Assembly (NCBI GenBank): GCA_002791575.1
Contig: PFXI01000079.1
Span: forward strand, 1 to 64,000
Direction: 5' to 3'
DNA from: Zetaproteobacteria bacterium CG_4_9_14_3_um_filter_54_145
Lineage (GTDB): Bacteria > Pseudomonadota > Zetaproteobacteria > Mariprofundales > Mariprofundaceae
Length of the DNA: 64,000 nucleotides
Position numbers and translations under genes: made by a program
Part shown: piece after piece, positions 16,619 to 27,108 of the stretch
Numbering within the stretch: position 1 is the stretch's first letter
Layout of the letters: the number at the start of each line of letters is the position of its first letter
Notes under the pieces: model-generated
The model's database searches: none
Told to the model about the DNA's origin: nothing
The model's input: only the letters and a program-made list of their open reading frames with translations

Positions 16619-18738
16619 GTCATGCATTTTTGCTTGTGTCCACAGGCGCGGGCGCGGGCCTGACAACCGTAAGCTTGGGACTGGTGCGGGCGCTGGATCG
16701 GTTAGGTGTCCGTGCCGGTTTTTATAAGCCGATCGCCCAGTTGCGCGATGGCGATCACGGACCGGAACGCTCCACACAGTTGATTGAACATATGAGCAAT
16801 ATCACCACCCCTCAGCCGATCAGTCTCCGGCGGGCAACCGCCTTGCTGGGTGCTGATCAGGAAGGGTTGTTGATGGAAGAGGTGATTGCACTCTACCGCC
16901 AGTGTGCCAGCCATGCTGATGTGGTGGTGGTCGAAGGACTGGTGGCCGATGGCCATGCCGGTTATGCCACGCGTCTGAATGCTGCAGTTGCACGTGCTCT
17001 GGATGCGGAAGTCATCCTGGTCGGTAAGCCGGAAGCTGATCTGGAAGAGTATATCGATATAGCCGCCAGTGCCTTTACCAGTGACAATGGTACGGCATTG
17101 ATCGGTACCATCCTCAACAGGGTGGGGCCTGCCGGTGACGGGCAGGCTGCATTGCAGGCGGATGAGCTGCAGGTCGGGGCCGACCGCAGCGAGAGTCAGA
17201 AAGTCTCGGATATCATGTGTCGGAAGATGGAGGATAAGCCCTTTCATTTTATCGGTGCGATTCCATGGCAGGCTACATTGATCGCTCCGCGCATGAGCGA
17301 TGTCGCCAGCTATCTGGGGGCAAAAGTACTGTGTGCCGGCGAGTTGACCCTGCGCCGGGTAGAGCGCATGGAAGTGTGTGCCCGTACAGTCGCCAATACG
17401 CTCAGTGTGTATCACCCGCATACACTGCTCATCTTTCCCGGTGACCGTGATGATGTGTTTATTGCCGCATGTATGTCCGCCATGAATGGTGTGCCGCTTG
17501 CCGGTATTCTGCTGACCGGCGACCTGCATCCGCATCCGCGTGTGATGGAGCTGTGCGCTCAGGCGATCCATACCGGCCTCCCTGTGCTGCTGGTCGATGG
17601 CTCCTCTTATCAGACAGCGGCAAAGCTGGCACAGATGCCGGGGGAAGTGGCTGTCGATGATTATGACCTGATCAATCAGGCCATGGATCATGTCGCCAAT
17701 CATCTGGATATGGAGTGGTTAAGGGCGCGTTGTGCGATTGAGCGTCAGCCGCGTTTGTCGCCGGCAGCATTCCGTTATCAGTTGATCCAGCAGGCCAGCC
17801 AGGCCAACCGCCGCATTGTGCTGCCCGAAGGTGAAGAGCCGCGCACGATTATGGCAGCTTTTCAGTGCCACAGGCGACATATTGCCCAGTGCATTCTGCT
17901 CGGTAAACCAGACAGGGTTCATCAGGTTGCATCTTCGCAGGGTATCACACTGGATGAAAGCATCACGATTATTGATCCTGCCAGTATCCGGCAGCGCTAT
18001 ATTGAACCGATGGTGGCACTGCGCCAGCACAAGGGTATGACCGGTCAGATAGCCGAAGATCAACTGCAGGCGCGTATTGTGTTGGGTACGATGATGCTGG
18101 CGCTGGGTGAAGTGGATGGTCTGGTTGCCGGTGCCCTGCATTCGACGGCCAATACGGTGCGGCCTGCTTTTCAACTGATCGGCACCAGTGATGCAGCAGA
18201 GCTGGTCTCGTCGATTTTCTTCATGTGCCTGCCTGATCAGGTGGTGGTTTATGGCGATTGCGCCATCAACCCGGATCCGGATGCCGCACAGTTGGCCGAC
18301 ATTGCCATTCAGAGTGCGGACTCCGCGCGTCGTTTCGGACTGGAGCCGAGAGTGGCGATGATCAGTTACAGTACCGGTGAATCGGGCGTCGGCCTGGACG
18401 TTGATAAGGTGCGTCAGGCAACACAGATCGTGCGTCAGCGCCGACCGGACCTGCTTGTGGATGGGCCACTGCAATATGATGCCGCAGCGATTATCTCTGT
18501 CGGCAAGAGCAAGGCGCCAGAGAGTCGGGTGGCGGGCAAGGCTAATGTGTTTATCTTTCCAGACCTGAACACCGGTAATACCACCTACAAGGCGGTTCAG
18601 CGCAGTGCCCATGTGGTTAGCATCGGACCAATGCTGCAGGGCCTGCGCAAGCCGGTAAACGACCTGTCTCGCGGTGCATCTGTTGAAGATATTGTATATA
18701 CCATCGCGCTGACGGCTATTCAGGCGGAGAGTGGCTGA
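16615..18738 (+). CDS. pta: phosphate acetyltransferase
   Basis: 707 residues, the long enterobacterial-type architecture. The N-terminal BioD-like P-loop domain starts STGAGAGLTTVSLGLVRALD (the nucleotide loop is degenerate). A central DRTGG-type domain contains the gap before the catalytic C-terminal PTA_PTB domain (about 385-700, RRIVLPEGEEPR at its start). It converts acetyl-CoA + phosphate to acetyl phosphate, the substrate of AckA. ATGA overlap with ackA. Confidence 0.95.
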   Translation: MSHAFLLVSTGAGAGLTTVSLGLVRALDRLGVRAGFYKPIAQLRDGDHGPERSTQLIEHMSNITTPQPISLRRATALLGADQEGLLMEEVIALYRQCASHADVVVVEGLVADGHAGYATRLNAAVARALDAEVILVGKPEADLEEYIDIAASAFTSDNGTALIGTILNRVGPAGDGQAALQADELQVGADRSESQKVSDIMCRKMEDKPFHFIGAIPWQATLIAPRMSDVASYLGAKVLCAGELTLRRVERMEVCARTVANTLSVYHPHTLLIFPGDRDDVFIAACMSAMNGVPLAGILLTGDLHPHPRVMELCAQAIHTGLPVLLVDGSSYQTAAKLAQMPGEVAVDDYDLINQAMDHVANHLDMEWLRARCAIERQPRLSPAAFRYQLIQQASQANRRIVLPEGEEPRTIMAAFQCHRRHIAQCILLGKPDRVHQVASSQGITLDESITIIDPASIRQRYIEPMVALRQHKGMTGQIAEDQLQARIVLGTMMLALGEVDGLVAGALHSTANTVRPAFQLIGTSDAAELVSSIFFMCLPDQVVVYGDCAINPDPDAAQLADIAIQSADSARRFGLEPRVAMISYSTGESGVGLDVDKVRQATQIVRQRRPDLLVDGPLQYDAAAIISVGKSKAPESRVAGKANVFIFPDLNTGNTTYKAVQRSAHVVSIGPMLQGLRKPVNDLSRGASVEDIVYTIALTAIQAESG

Positions 18739-18790
18739 GACAATAGTGCCAGTTTAGCTGCTGCAAAAGGATGCTTATGTGCGACAGGCT

Positions 18791-18819
18791 TTGACACCGT
18801 GGCCTTACCTTTCTAAGCT
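18791..18819 (+). promoter_or_regulatory. candidate sigma-70 promoter for aroE-pil operon
   Basis: A perfect TTGACA (18791-18796) is followed after 17 bases by TAAGCT (18814-18819), a weak -10. It lies in the 90-base gap between pta and aroE, directly upstream of the aroE start at 18829, which leaves almost no leader. An alternative is read-through from pta. Confidence 0.35.
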
Positions 18820-18828
18820 CACGGGAGC

Positions 18829-19713
18829 ATGGAAATCAATGGAATGACAAAGCTTTATGGCATCGTCGGCTGGCCGGTATCGCACTCGCTTTCACCGCTG
18901 TTTCAGAGCTGTTTTATCGAGGATACGGGTATCAATGCCGCATATCTGCCTTTTGCCGTGGAGCCGGAGCAGCTGGGCGTTGCGCTGGACGGTTTGCTGG
19001 CGCTCGGGGTTGAGGGTTTTAATGTCACCGTACCGCACAAGGAACAGGTGTTGCAGATGGTTGATGCCGATGCCGATGCGCGCAAGATCGGCGCGGTGAA
19101 TAGCGTACGTCGTTGCGCCAGTGGCTGGCAGGCGACCAATACCGACTGGCGCGGTTTCAAGGCTGTCGTTGAAGGGTTGGAGCTGGACCTGACGGGGCAG
19201 AATGTGTTGCTGTTCGGAGCCGGTGGTACCTCGCGTGCAGTATTGCATGCGCTGGCCGCATTGGGGGTCGGCAGGGTGTTTATATGCAACCGTAACCCTC
19301 AGCGTCTGGCAGTGCTGATCGAACATGCCACAGCGACATATCCGCACATGAGCTGCTTGCCGCTGGCATGGGCTGCCGATGCGGTGGATGCCGCCTGCCG
19401 TTCATCGCTATTATTGATTAATACAACCACTATCGGTTTGCAGGATGGGCAGCCATTCCCGTTTGTGCCAGCCGGTGTTGGTGCGGCCATTGATGCGGTC
19501 TATAGACCGGATGGGATGACGGCTTTTTGTCTGGCGGCAGCAAAGGCCGGCCGCGCTGCTGTAGACGGACTGCCGATGCTGATTGCTCAGGGAGCAGCAT
19601 CATTCGCCTGGTGGCATGACTGCCCGTCGCCGGATTGCAGTGCTACGCTGCGTCGTATCGAGTCCCGTTTGGGGCGCCCTGCACTGGGTCTGCCCGGCTG
19701 GTCCGGATTATGA
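18829..19713 (+). CDS. aroE: shikimate dehydrogenase
   Basis: 294 residues. It reduces 3-dehydroshikimate to shikimate with NADPH in the aromatic amino acid pathway. Substrate residues are visible: S18 and S20 in PVSHSLSP, catalytic K71 in TVPHKE and D106 in NTDWRG; NADP binding is by GAGGTSRA. GGGAG lies before the ATG at 18829; an ATG five codons later also fits. The C-terminus runs somewhat beyond the usual length. It overlaps pilB by four bases, so a housekeeping gene heads the pilus operon. Confidence 0.94.
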   Translation: MEINGMTKLYGIVGWPVSHSLSPLFQSCFIEDTGINAAYLPFAVEPEQLGVALDGLLALGVEGFNVTVPHKEQVLQMVDADADARKIGAVNSVRRCASGWQATNTDWRGFKAVVEGLELDLTGQNVLLFGAGGTSRAVLHALAALGVGRVFICNRNPQRLAVLIEHATATYPHMSCLPLAWAADAVDAACRSSLLLINTTTIGLQDGQPFPFVPAGVGAAIDAVYRPDGMTAFCLAAAKAGRAAVDGLPMLIAQGAASFAWWHDCPSPDCSATLRRIESRLGRPALGLPGWSGL

Positions 19714-21407
19714 GTCGTTCACGACTCGGCGAGATCCTGCTCAAACACGGCCGTATAGATCGCGCTCAGCTTGATAGCCTGCTCAGGGAAACGCGTCTGC
19801 ATGGCAACACGTTGACCTCGCAGCTGGTTAAGCAGGGCGTATTCAGTGAAAATGAGCTGGTGGCATTTATTGCCCGCACTTATGGCTGTCGCGTTGTTGA
19901 AGTATCACTGCCGGTGGCCGGGGATGAGGCCAATACACTGCCGATAGACCTGCTGCGCAAAAACATGATGGTCCCCATTGGTCGCAAGGGCAATACGCTG
20001 AAGCTGGCGGTAGCTGATCCCTATGATATCAGCGGACTTGATGAGGTTTCCTTTATCACCGGCTGTCAGCTTGATCTCGCAGTGGCGGCTGAAAGTCATC
20101 TGGTGGCAGCTCTTGAGCAGCTGAGCCAGAGTGATACCCATTTGCAGGAGGTGATGGCCGACCTCGGAGCGATGGACGTCGAGGTTATCGATACCAGCGA
20201 GGATCAGGTGGATGAGCTGTCGCTCTCTGTAAAAACAGAGGCGGCGCCAGTTGTCCGGCTGGTAAATCTGATTTTACTCGAGGCCATCAAACGCGGCGCT
20301 TCCGATATTCACCTTGAGCCTTATGAAAAGGTGATGCGTGTGCGCTATCGGGTGGATGGGGTGCTGCATGAAATTATGCGGCCGAGCATGGGTATGAGGG
20401 AAGCACTGGTGTCGCGGCTGAAGATTTTGGCCCGTCTGGATATTTCCGAGCGCAGGCTGCCACAGGACGGGCGTATCAAGCTGCGCTTGTCACGCACAAA
20501 AACGGTGGATTTTCGTGTCTCCGTGCTACCTACATTGTTTGGTGAAAAGGTGGTGATGCGTTTGCTGGACCCATCCAGCCTGCAGCTGGATATGACCAAA
20601 CTGGGTTATAACACTCAGGCACTTGGCTGGTTGAAAGAGGCCATTCACCGTCCCTACGGCATGGTGCTGGTGACCGGCCCGACAGGTTCGGGTAAAACGG
20701 TCAGTCTCTATTCCGCCGTGGCCGAATTGAACCAGCCGGAAGTGAATATTTCGACGGCCGAGGATCCTGTTGAGTTCAATTTCATGGGAATCAATCAGGT
20801 TAATGTGCATCCGGAAATAGGTCTGGACTTTCCTGCCGTGCTGCGCTCATTTCTGCGTCAGGATCCGGATATTATTCTGGTCGGTGAAATTCGTGATCAC
20901 GATACGGCGGCTATCGCCATCAAGGCAGCATTGACCGGACATATGGTGCTTGCGACACTGCACACCAATGACGCACCATCGACGATGATCCGTTTGGTGA
21001 ATATGGGGATTGAGCCGTTTCTGGTCGGCTCGGCCATTAATCTGGTGAGTGCACAGCGTCTGGCGCGCTGTATTTGCAGTAAATGCCGGACAGCAGATCA
21101 TGTGCCTGCCGAGGCACTGCTCGAGGCGGGGGTGCCGGAGAGTGAGTTGGCGGCATATCATCCGATGCATGGTGCAGGCTGCTCTACCTGTAATGGTACG
21201 GGCTATAAGGGGCGTACCGGCATTTATCAGGTGATGCCGGTTTTTGATGAAATCAGGGAAGCGGTCTATGCTGGCGGCAATACGGATGTCATCAGTGCAG
21301 TGGCGGTACGTATGGGCGTTAAAACACTGCGTATGGAGGCACTGGAGAAGGTGAAAATGGGTGAGATATCTTTTGCGGAGTGTCTGCGCGTGACGGTGGC
21401 TGACTGA
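19710..21407 (+). CDS. pilB: type IV pilus assembly ATPase PilB
   Basis: 565 residues from the ATG in the ATGA overlap with aroE. An MshEN-type N-terminal domain (1-140; RLGEILLKHGRI) precedes the secretion ATPase core with Walker A GPTGSGKT (K329), an atypical Asp box, Walker B with E393 (LVGEIRD), HMVLATLHTND and a tetracysteine zinc motif (CICSKC ... CSTCNGTG). It powers pilus extension. GspE of type II secretion is similar, but the following pilC, pilS, pilR and pilD point to pili. Confidence 0.93.
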   Translation: MSRSRLGEILLKHGRIDRAQLDSLLRETRLHGNTLTSQLVKQGVFSENELVAFIARTYGCRVVEVSLPVAGDEANTLPIDLLRKNMMVPIGRKGNTLKLAVADPYDISGLDEVSFITGCQLDLAVAAESHLVAALEQLSQSDTHLQEVMADLGAMDVEVIDTSEDQVDELSLSVKTEAAPVVRLVNLILLEAIKRGASDIHLEPYEKVMRVRYRVDGVLHEIMRPSMGMREALVSRLKILARLDISERRLPQDGRIKLRLSRTKTVDFRVSVLPTLFGEKVVMRLLDPSSLQLDMTKLGYNTQALGWLKEAIHRPYGMVLVTGPTGSGKTVSLYSAVAELNQPEVNISTAEDPVEFNFMGINQVNVHPEIGLDFPAVLRSFLRQDPDIILVGEIRDHDTAAIAIKAALTGHMVLATLHTNDAPSTMIRLVNMGIEPFLVGSAINLVSAQRLARCICSKCRTADHVPAEALLEAGVPESELAAYHPMHGAGCSTCNGTGYKGRTGIYQVMPVFDEIREAVYAGGNTDVISAVAVRMGVKTLRMEALEKVKMGEISFAECLRVTVAD

Positions 21408-22600
21408 TGAGTATTTTTGTCTGGCAGGCGAAAAATAAACAGGGCGTGGCTCAGAGTGGTGAGTTGGAGGCTGTTAATGCCGGTACTGCCACGGCGATCC
21501 TGCGTCGTCGTGGACTGCTCGATCTCAAGGTAAAAAAGAAGCCGATTGAAATCAACCTGTTTCCCGAGAAGGTGGATGAGAAGGATATATCAATATTTTT
21601 CCGTCAGCTCTCGACCATGATTAATGCCGGCCTGCCGCTGGTTCAGTGTTTTGAGCTGGCCGAGCGCGGCAGCGAAAAGAAAGCGCTGCTCAAGCTGCTC
21701 AAGGATATACGGCAGAATCTCGAAGGTGGTAATCCGCTGGGTGAAACCCTGCGCAAGTTTCCCAAGGAGTTCGATCGCTTGACCTGTGCACTGGTCGAGG
21801 CCGGCGAGCAAGGCGGCATACTTGATACCATTCTGCTGCGTTTGTGCCAGTACAAGGAAAAAGCGCTGGCGCTGAAGGCGAAAATCAAATCAGCCATGGT
21901 GTATCCGATTGCCATTCTGGCCGTGTCATTTATTGTGACCTCGATTCTGATGATTTTCGTAATTCCTGTGTTTGGTGAGATGTTCGGCGATATGGGGGCG
22001 GAGCTGCCTGCACCGACGCAGATTGCGATGTCTGTATCCGATTTCTTTGTTGAATTCTGGTACATGGTAGTAGGTACTCCCATTGCACTGGTGATGGCGA
22101 TCCGGGCACTCTACAATACCCCGAAAGGGAGATATCAACTGGATAAGTTGCTGCTGTCGCTACCCGTACTGGGTGATGTGCTGCGCAAGGCATCTGTGGC
22201 GCGCTTCTGCCGAACCTTTTCGACATTGAGTGCAGCCGGCGTGCCGATTCTGGAGGCGCTGGATACGGTGGCGGAAACATCCGGCAATATGGTGATTGAG
22301 GAGGTGATTCTTTCATCCAAGGCTTCGATCTCTCAGGGGCAGACGCTGACGGCTCCGCTGGAGGCTAGTAAAATTTTTCCGATCATGGTTACCCAGATGA
22401 TTTCGATAGGCGAGCAGACCGGCAGTATGGAAGAGATGCTGGCAAAAATTGCCGACTTTTATGAGGAAGAGGTGGATACTGCGGTTAATAATATGCAGCA
22501 GCTGATGGAGCCTTTGATTATGGCATTCCTCGGTGTAGTGATCGGCGGTCTGGTGATCTCGATGTACCTGCCCATCTTCCAGATGGCATCGCTGGTCTGA
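21407..22600 (+). CDS. pilC: type IV pilus inner membrane platform protein PilC
   Basis: 397 residues with two GspF domains (about 65-190 and 270-390), each with FFRQLSTMINAGLPL- or FCRTFSTLSAAGVPI-type starts and membrane helices near 165-190, 215-235 and 370-390. It forms the platform on which PilB acts to polymerise pilin. Starts one base overlapping the pilB stop (TGATG). Typical length. Confidence 0.94.
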   Translation: MSIFVWQAKNKQGVAQSGELEAVNAGTATAILRRRGLLDLKVKKKPIEINLFPEKVDEKDISIFFRQLSTMINAGLPLVQCFELAERGSEKKALLKLLKDIRQNLEGGNPLGETLRKFPKEFDRLTCALVEAGEQGGILDTILLRLCQYKEKALALKAKIKSAMVYPIAILAVSFIVTSILMIFVIPVFGEMFGDMGAELPAPTQIAMSVSDFFVEFWYMVVGTPIALVMAIRALYNTPKGRYQLDKLLLSLPVLGDVLRKASVARFCRTFSTLSAAGVPILEALDTVAETSGNMVIEEVILSSKASISQGQTLTAPLEASKIFPIMVTQMISIGEQTGSMEEMLAKIADFYEEEVDTAVNNMQQLMEPLIMAFLGVVIGGLVISMYLPIFQMASLV

Positions 22601-22631
22601 TCGCGATCCTCAGGCAGGGCGTCGTGATGCG

Positions 22632-24170
22632 ATGCGGTTCGCTCTGCTGATGCGACTGATTCTATATCGTACGTTTGCCGGTAGTGCCATTGCGCTGGTG
22701 TTGATCGCATGGATTTATCAGGCCGCGCCATTTCAACAACTTGTGGTATTCATCGGTGGCCTGTTCATGTTGCTGCTGCTGTTGCAGGCGGGACTGACAT
22801 TTACCCTGATCAACGAGCGCAGTCAGTGGGTATTCCAGTTTGCAACAGATACGCTGCTTGCCTCAGGGCTGGTCTTTGCCACTGGCGGCATTGACAGCCC
22901 GTTCTCGATTCTGCTCGGTTTACTGATTATTTCTGCAGGGGCATTTGCCTGGTTTATGCTGCCGCTGGCCATCACGATGCTGGCCTGTGCCGGTTATTTG
23001 ACGGCTGTTTACAGTGAGATGTGGCTGACCAGTGTGCCGCTGCCAGATACACAGCAGGCTTTGCATATCCTGTTGCAGGTTTCCGCTCTGATGCTGGTTG
23101 GCGGTATTATGGCGGCGATTGCCAGACGCCATGCCGGCCTGCGTGCCACCAGTGATCGGGCGTTGCGTCAGCATCGCAAGCTGAAGGATTTGCACGACAA
23201 ACTGATGGGGGCCATGTGTGAGGGCGTGATTGTACTCGATGACCGGCTCGAGCTCAGCGACATGAATATGGCGGCTGCCGCCCTGCTGGCGGATCGGCCT
23301 GTTTCCGTGCTGACCGGCATCCCCGAAATTCATCACGCTCTGCGACAGCCGGGCAGGCCCGCCTGCCAGTGCGAGTACCGGCGTGGTGATCAGGTGCTGC
23401 TGGTTGCGCTTACCCACCTGAGCGATGATGATGATGCACGCTGGTTGTTGACGCTGGTTGATATTTCCGATCTGCGCCGGATGGAGTGGCAGATGCATCA
23501 GCAGGAAAAAATGGCGGCTCTGGGCCAGATGGCGGCAATGCTGGCGCATGAAATTCGCAATCCGGTTCAGATCATGGTACAGGGGCTGGAGATGCTGCCC
23601 GGTGGTGAAGTGAAAGGGGTGAATATCCGTGACATCCTGCATGATGAAATGCTGCGCCTGAACAGGCTGGTAACGACAATGCTGGATTACTCTCAGCCGC
23701 TGAAGCCTGCGCCTGTTCTCAGTTATATGCCGGCCGTGATTGAGGCGGCCATGAAGCAGCTCGAACTCTCCAGGACGTGCGCCATTGATATGCACTGCAC
23801 ACTGGAGCAGCTCTGGCTTGATGGCGACCACTTTCGCCTGGTGCTGGATAATCTGCTGGCCAATGCGGCGGCAAACAGCACACCCGGCAGCAGTGTTGGT
23901 ATCAGTCTGGATGGGCAGGATGATCGCTGGTGTTTGTGTGTATCTAATCAGGGGCATATCAGTGAACAGGTTCGCGATAAACTCTTCGAGCCTTTTGTCA
24001 GTGGTCGCTCTACCGGCATCGGCCTGGGCCTGGCGACAGTCAAACAGGTTTGCGATATGAATGGATGGCGTGTGAACGTGACGCAGGAGGGCGAATTGAT
24101 CTGTTTTTGTGTGGATGCCCTGATCGAGAGTGCATCAGATAATGCGCTGGCGAGGCTGGCGCATGGCTGA
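22632..24170 (+). CDS. pilS: sensor histidine kinase PilS
   Basis: 512 residues. Six hydrophobic helices (about 12-180) form the membrane sensor; a PAS-like linker follows. The HisKA motif is MLAHEIRNPVQ and the ATPase has DNLLANAA and GIGLGLATVKQV. In the known PilSR pair, PilS phosphorylates PilR to control pilin transcription with sigma-54 and can respond to pilin level in the membrane. Start MRFALLMRL at 22632 lacks a clear ribosome site. Its end overlaps pilR by eight bases. No pilA lies in the window. Confidence 0.9.
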   Translation: MRFALLMRLILYRTFAGSAIALVLIAWIYQAAPFQQLVVFIGGLFMLLLLLQAGLTFTLINERSQWVFQFATDTLLASGLVFATGGIDSPFSILLGLLIISAGAFAWFMLPLAITMLACAGYLTAVYSEMWLTSVPLPDTQQALHILLQVSALMLVGGIMAAIARRHAGLRATSDRALRQHRKLKDLHDKLMGAMCEGVIVLDDRLELSDMNMAAAALLADRPVSVLTGIPEIHHALRQPGRPACQCEYRRGDQVLLVALTHLSDDDDARWLLTLVDISDLRRMEWQMHQQEKMAALGQMAAMLAHEIRNPVQIMVQGLEMLPGGEVKGVNIRDILHDEMLRLNRLVTTMLDYSQPLKPAPVLSYMPAVIEAAMKQLELSRTCAIDMHCTLEQLWLDGDHFRLVLDNLLANAAANSTPGSSVGISLDGQDDRWCLCVSNQGHISEQVRDKLFEPFVSGRSTGIGLGLATVKQVCDMNGWRVNVTQEGELICFCVDALIESASDNALARLAHG

Positions 24171-25548
24171 CTTGCTGCTGGTTGAGGATGAAGCCAATGC
24201 CCGCCGGATTCTGGCGTTGGGGCTGGAGTTACAGGGGCACAGAGTGCAGACATGCGCTTCGCCTGAGGAGGCCGAGGCCTGCATGAAAGCAGCCACATTT
24301 GATGTGGTGCTGACCGATCTGCGTATGGAAGGGCGTGATGCGGGGCTGGACGTGATTCGCATGAGTCAGACCCTGCAGCCCGATGCCCGCGTGTTGCTGC
24401 TGACGGCTTATGCCAGTGCTGATACAGCTGTATTGGCGATGAAGCAGGGTGCCTTCGATTATCTTACCAAGCCAGTTTCCGGCGAGGAGTTGGCTGCGGC
24501 TGTTGAGCGAGCCCTGTTTGATGCCGTGGATGATCGTGCCGAAACCGGTTCTGTCGTGCTGCCTGAGCCACCGATAGCGGGTGACGCAAGTGAAGATGGT
24601 ATCCTGATTGGTAACTCCGCGGCGATGCAGCGTGTGCGTCAGCGCTTGCAACGGGCTGGAAAATCCCAGTTTACGGTACTGATCAGCGGCGAGTCAGGTA
24701 CAGGCAAGGAGCTGGCAGCGCGATATGTGCATGCCAGCTCAGCACGCAGCAAGGAGGCGTTCACCCCTGTGCATTGTGGTGCGATTCCGGAAGGGCTGTT
24801 TGAATCGGAATTGTTCGGCTATCGCAAGGGTGCGTTTACCGGCGCCGAAACTGACCGGGCAGGGCTGATTGAGTCAACCAACGGCGGCACCCTGTTTCTC
24901 GATGAGATAGGTGATATGCCGTTATCTGCACAGGTCAAGTTGCTCAGGGTGCTGCAGGAGCGTCGTATTCGCAGAGTGGGTGATGAGCGGGAGCGTGATG
25001 TGGATATTCGCGTGATTGCCGCCACCAACCGGGATTTGGAAGCCGATGTGCGGCAGGGACATTTTCGCGAGGATCTGTTTTTCAGACTCAATGTCGTGCC
25101 GGTACATATGCCGGCGCTCAGGCAGCGGCGTGAGGATATCCCGGCTCTGGCCAGGGTCATCGTGCGCCGCTGGAGCGAAGGCCGGGGACGTCTTAGTGAA
25201 GCCTGTCTGAATCGACTGATGACATTGCCGTTTATGGGTAATGTGCGTGAGCTGGAGAACCTGCTGCAGCGTATGCTGGCCTTGTCGGATAACCATGAGC
25301 TGGATATAGCCTTACTTGATGAGATGTATTCCGGCCTGCAGAGCCACCCGCAGGTATCGTTACAAAGCTTGCAGGAAGCGGAACTGAATCTGGATACATG
25401 GCTGGAGACAAACGAGCGTCAGCTGATAGAGCAGGCATTGCTGAAAACAGGCGGCAATATCACGCGTGCGGCGGAAGAGCTGGGTATCAGCTTTCGCTCA
25501 CTGCGATACCGTCTGAAAAAAACTGGTCAAGGGGATGATTTGGCATGA
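24163..25548 (+). CDS. pilR: sigma-54 response regulator PilR
   Basis: 461 residues from the ATG inside the pilS end. The receiver (1-120) has D52 in VVLTDLRM; the AAA+ domain has GESGTGKE near 176-183 and GAFTGAE, the sigma-54 contact loop; a Fis-type helix-turn-helix ends the protein ([22 protein letters not shown]-like). It should activate sigma-54 pilin promoters when phosphorylated by PilS. The ATGA overlap with pilD is four bases. Confidence 0.92.
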   Translation: MADLLLVEDEANARRILALGLELQGHRVQTCASPEEAEACMKAATFDVVLTDLRMEGRDAGLDVIRMSQTLQPDARVLLLTAYASADTAVLAMKQGAFDYLTKPVSGEELAAAVERALFDAVDDRAETGSVVLPEPPIAGDASEDGILIGNSAAMQRVRQRLQRAGKSQFTVLISGESGTGKELAARYVHASSARSKEAFTPVHCGAIPEGLFESELFGYRKGAFTGAETDRAGLIESTNGGTLFLDEIGDMPLSAQVKLLRVLQERRIRRVGDERERDVDIRVIAATNRDLEADVRQGHFREDLFFRLNVVPVHMPALRQRREDIPALARVIVRRWSEGRGRLSEACLNRLMTLPFMGNVRELENLLQRMLALSDNHELDIALLDEMYSGLQSHPQVSLQSLQEAELNLDTWLETNERQLIEQALLKTGGNITRAAEELGISFRSLRYRLKKTGQGDDLA

Positions 25549-26315
25549 TCAGTCTGACGCTGTTATGCGGTTTACTCGGCCTGCTGTTTGGCAGTTTTGC
25601 CAATGTATGTGTTTATCGCATCCCGCGCCGTGAATCTATTGCGATGCCGGGCAGCCACTGCCCGGCATGCAATCATGCGATTGGCCCGCTGGATAATATC
25701 CCCGTACTCTCCTGGCTGCTGCTGCGTGGTCGTTGCCGCCACTGCCAGAGCCAAATCGCATGGCGATATCCTTTGCTGGAGATTCTGATGGGGCTCAGCT
25801 GGGCGGGCCTCGCATGGCATTATGGCCCCGTTCCCGAGCTGGTCATGGCGCTGGCTCTGTTCTTTCTGCTGTGGGTACTCAGCTTTATTGATCTGGAAAC
25901 CGGTTTGCTGCCGGATGTTCTGACCTTGCCTGGCATTGCCCTGGGGTTGTTGTTTTCGTGGTGGCTGGGTGACTGGCGGGCAGCCGTGATCGGAGCCATT
26001 GCCGGTTATGCGTTGTTCTGGCTGGTTAACCGTCTGTTTCTGCTGCTAAGCGGTCGTGAAGGTATGGGTTACGGTGATTTCAAACTGCTGGCCATGCTCG
26101 GTGCATTTCTGGGCTGGCAGGCCTTGCCCTTTATTATTCTGGTCTCTTCCGTGATCGGTGTGGTGGTCGGCACGCTGTTTTTATGGCTCTCCCGGCGCGG
26201 CTTGCGTGCCGAAATTCCCTTCGGCCCTTATCTTGCGGGTGCAGGTATGATCTGGTTGCTGTGGGGTGATGCCATTCTGCAGTGGTATCTGACGACTTCC
26301 GGCATGCAGGGATGA
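25545..26315 (+). CDS. pilD: prepilin peptidase/N-methyltransferase PilD
   Basis: 256 residues, mostly membrane. The methyltransferase domain carries the paired cysteines CPAC and CRHC (zinc site) in the first cytoplasmic loop. The two catalytic aspartates appear as [10 protein letters not shown] and GYGDFKLL (GxGD protease). It cleaves and N-methylates type IV prepilins. It sits between pilR and coaE with four-base overlaps on both sides. Confidence 0.94.
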   Translation: MISLTLLCGLLGLLFGSFANVCVYRIPRRESIAMPGSHCPACNHAIGPLDNIPVLSWLLLRGRCRHCQSQIAWRYPLLEILMGLSWAGLAWHYGPVPELVMALALFFLLWVLSFIDLETGLLPDVLTLPGIALGLLFSWWLGDWRAAVIGAIAGYALFWLVNRLFLLLSGREGMGYGDFKLLAMLGAFLGWQALPFIILVSSVIGVVVGTLFLWLSRRGLRAEIPFGPYLAGAGMIWLLWGDAILQWYLTTSGMQG

Positions 26316-26917
26316 AGCAGGTGCGCTGCATTGGTCTGACCGGAGGCATCGGCAGCGGCAAATCGACAGTGGCATCCATGTTCAGTGAGCTTGGCGTGCC
26401 GGTGCTGGATCTGGATCAGCTGGGCAATGCTGTTACGGAGCCCGGTTCCGAAGGGCTAAAGCATCTGGTGCAGGTTTTTGGTGCGTGGATACTCCATGCT
26501 GATGGTTCATTGCATCGCAAGGCCCTGGCCGATCACTGTTTTGCTGATGCTGATCGTACCGCGCTGCTCAACAGTATCGTGCATCCGCTGATCTGGCAGC
26601 GGGAAGCAGAATGGCTGGGCTGGCAGCACTGCAAGTATGCCCTTATCGAGGCCTCGGTGCTGCTGGAATCAGGCGGGGCATCACGTATGGATCAGGTGGT
26701 GGTGGTGCTGACTGATGAATCAATCCGCTTACAGCGCGTGCTCAAACGGGGCAGGCATGATGCCGCACAGTTCCGGCAGATTATTGCCCGCCAGTGCGAT
26801 GATGCTACACGCCATCGTCTGGCCGATTACCTGATCGATAATAATGGTGACCTCATGTCGCTGCGCAAGCAGGTTCGACGACTGCATGAACAACTGCAGG
26901 CGTCAGCCGGTGGTTGA
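26312..26917 (+). CDS. coaE: dephospho-CoA kinase
   Basis: 201 residues starting at the ATG in the ATGA overlap with pilD. The P-loop GGIGSGKST (K17) and the DLDQLG and HPL motifs identify CoaE, the last step of coenzyme A synthesis (phosphorylation of the 3'-hydroxyl). pilD-coaE linkage is a common arrangement in Gram-negative bacteria. Confidence 0.94.
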   Translation: MKQVRCIGLTGGIGSGKSTVASMFSELGVPVLDLDQLGNAVTEPGSEGLKHLVQVFGAWILHADGSLHRKALADHCFADADRTALLNSIVHPLIWQREAEWLGWQHCKYALIEASVLLESGGASRMDQVVVVLTDESIRLQRVLKRGRHDAAQFRQIIARQCDDATRHRLADYLIDNNGDLMSLRKQVRRLHEQLQASAGG

Positions 26918-26956
26918 CCGGAGGCTGGTTGCTGTGGACGCTGTGCGCGATTGTGG

Positions 26957-26985
26957 TTGACATGGTTTGCCCGGGTGTTTAGAAA
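26957..26985 (+). promoter_or_regulatory. sigma-70 promoter for rho
   Basis: TTGACA (26957-26962), a 17-base spacer and TAGAAA (26980-26985) give a good sigma-70 match in the gap between coaE and rho. It would make a leader of roughly 115 bases, a length in keeping with the regulated rho leaders known elsewhere. Confidence 0.5.
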
Positions 26986-26995
26986 TGCATTTGTT

Positions 26996-27013
26996 GCCGG
27001 AGCATCCTCCGGC
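26996..27013 (+). promoter_or_regulatory. hairpin in the rho leader
   Basis: GCCGGAG and CTCCGGC pair perfectly around a CATC loop, just after the predicted transcription start. No T-run follows, so it is not a terminator. It may take part in Rho autoregulation, known in E. coli through termination in its own leader, or stabilise the 5' end. This is inferred. Confidence 0.35.
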
Positions 27014-27108
27014 GTTCCGGTTATCCATCAGGAATTTCAGCCACCAACCCTTTTCAACACAATGATCAGACAGCGTTTTAACCGGTCAGGCTTTTTTTGG
27101 AGTTTTCA

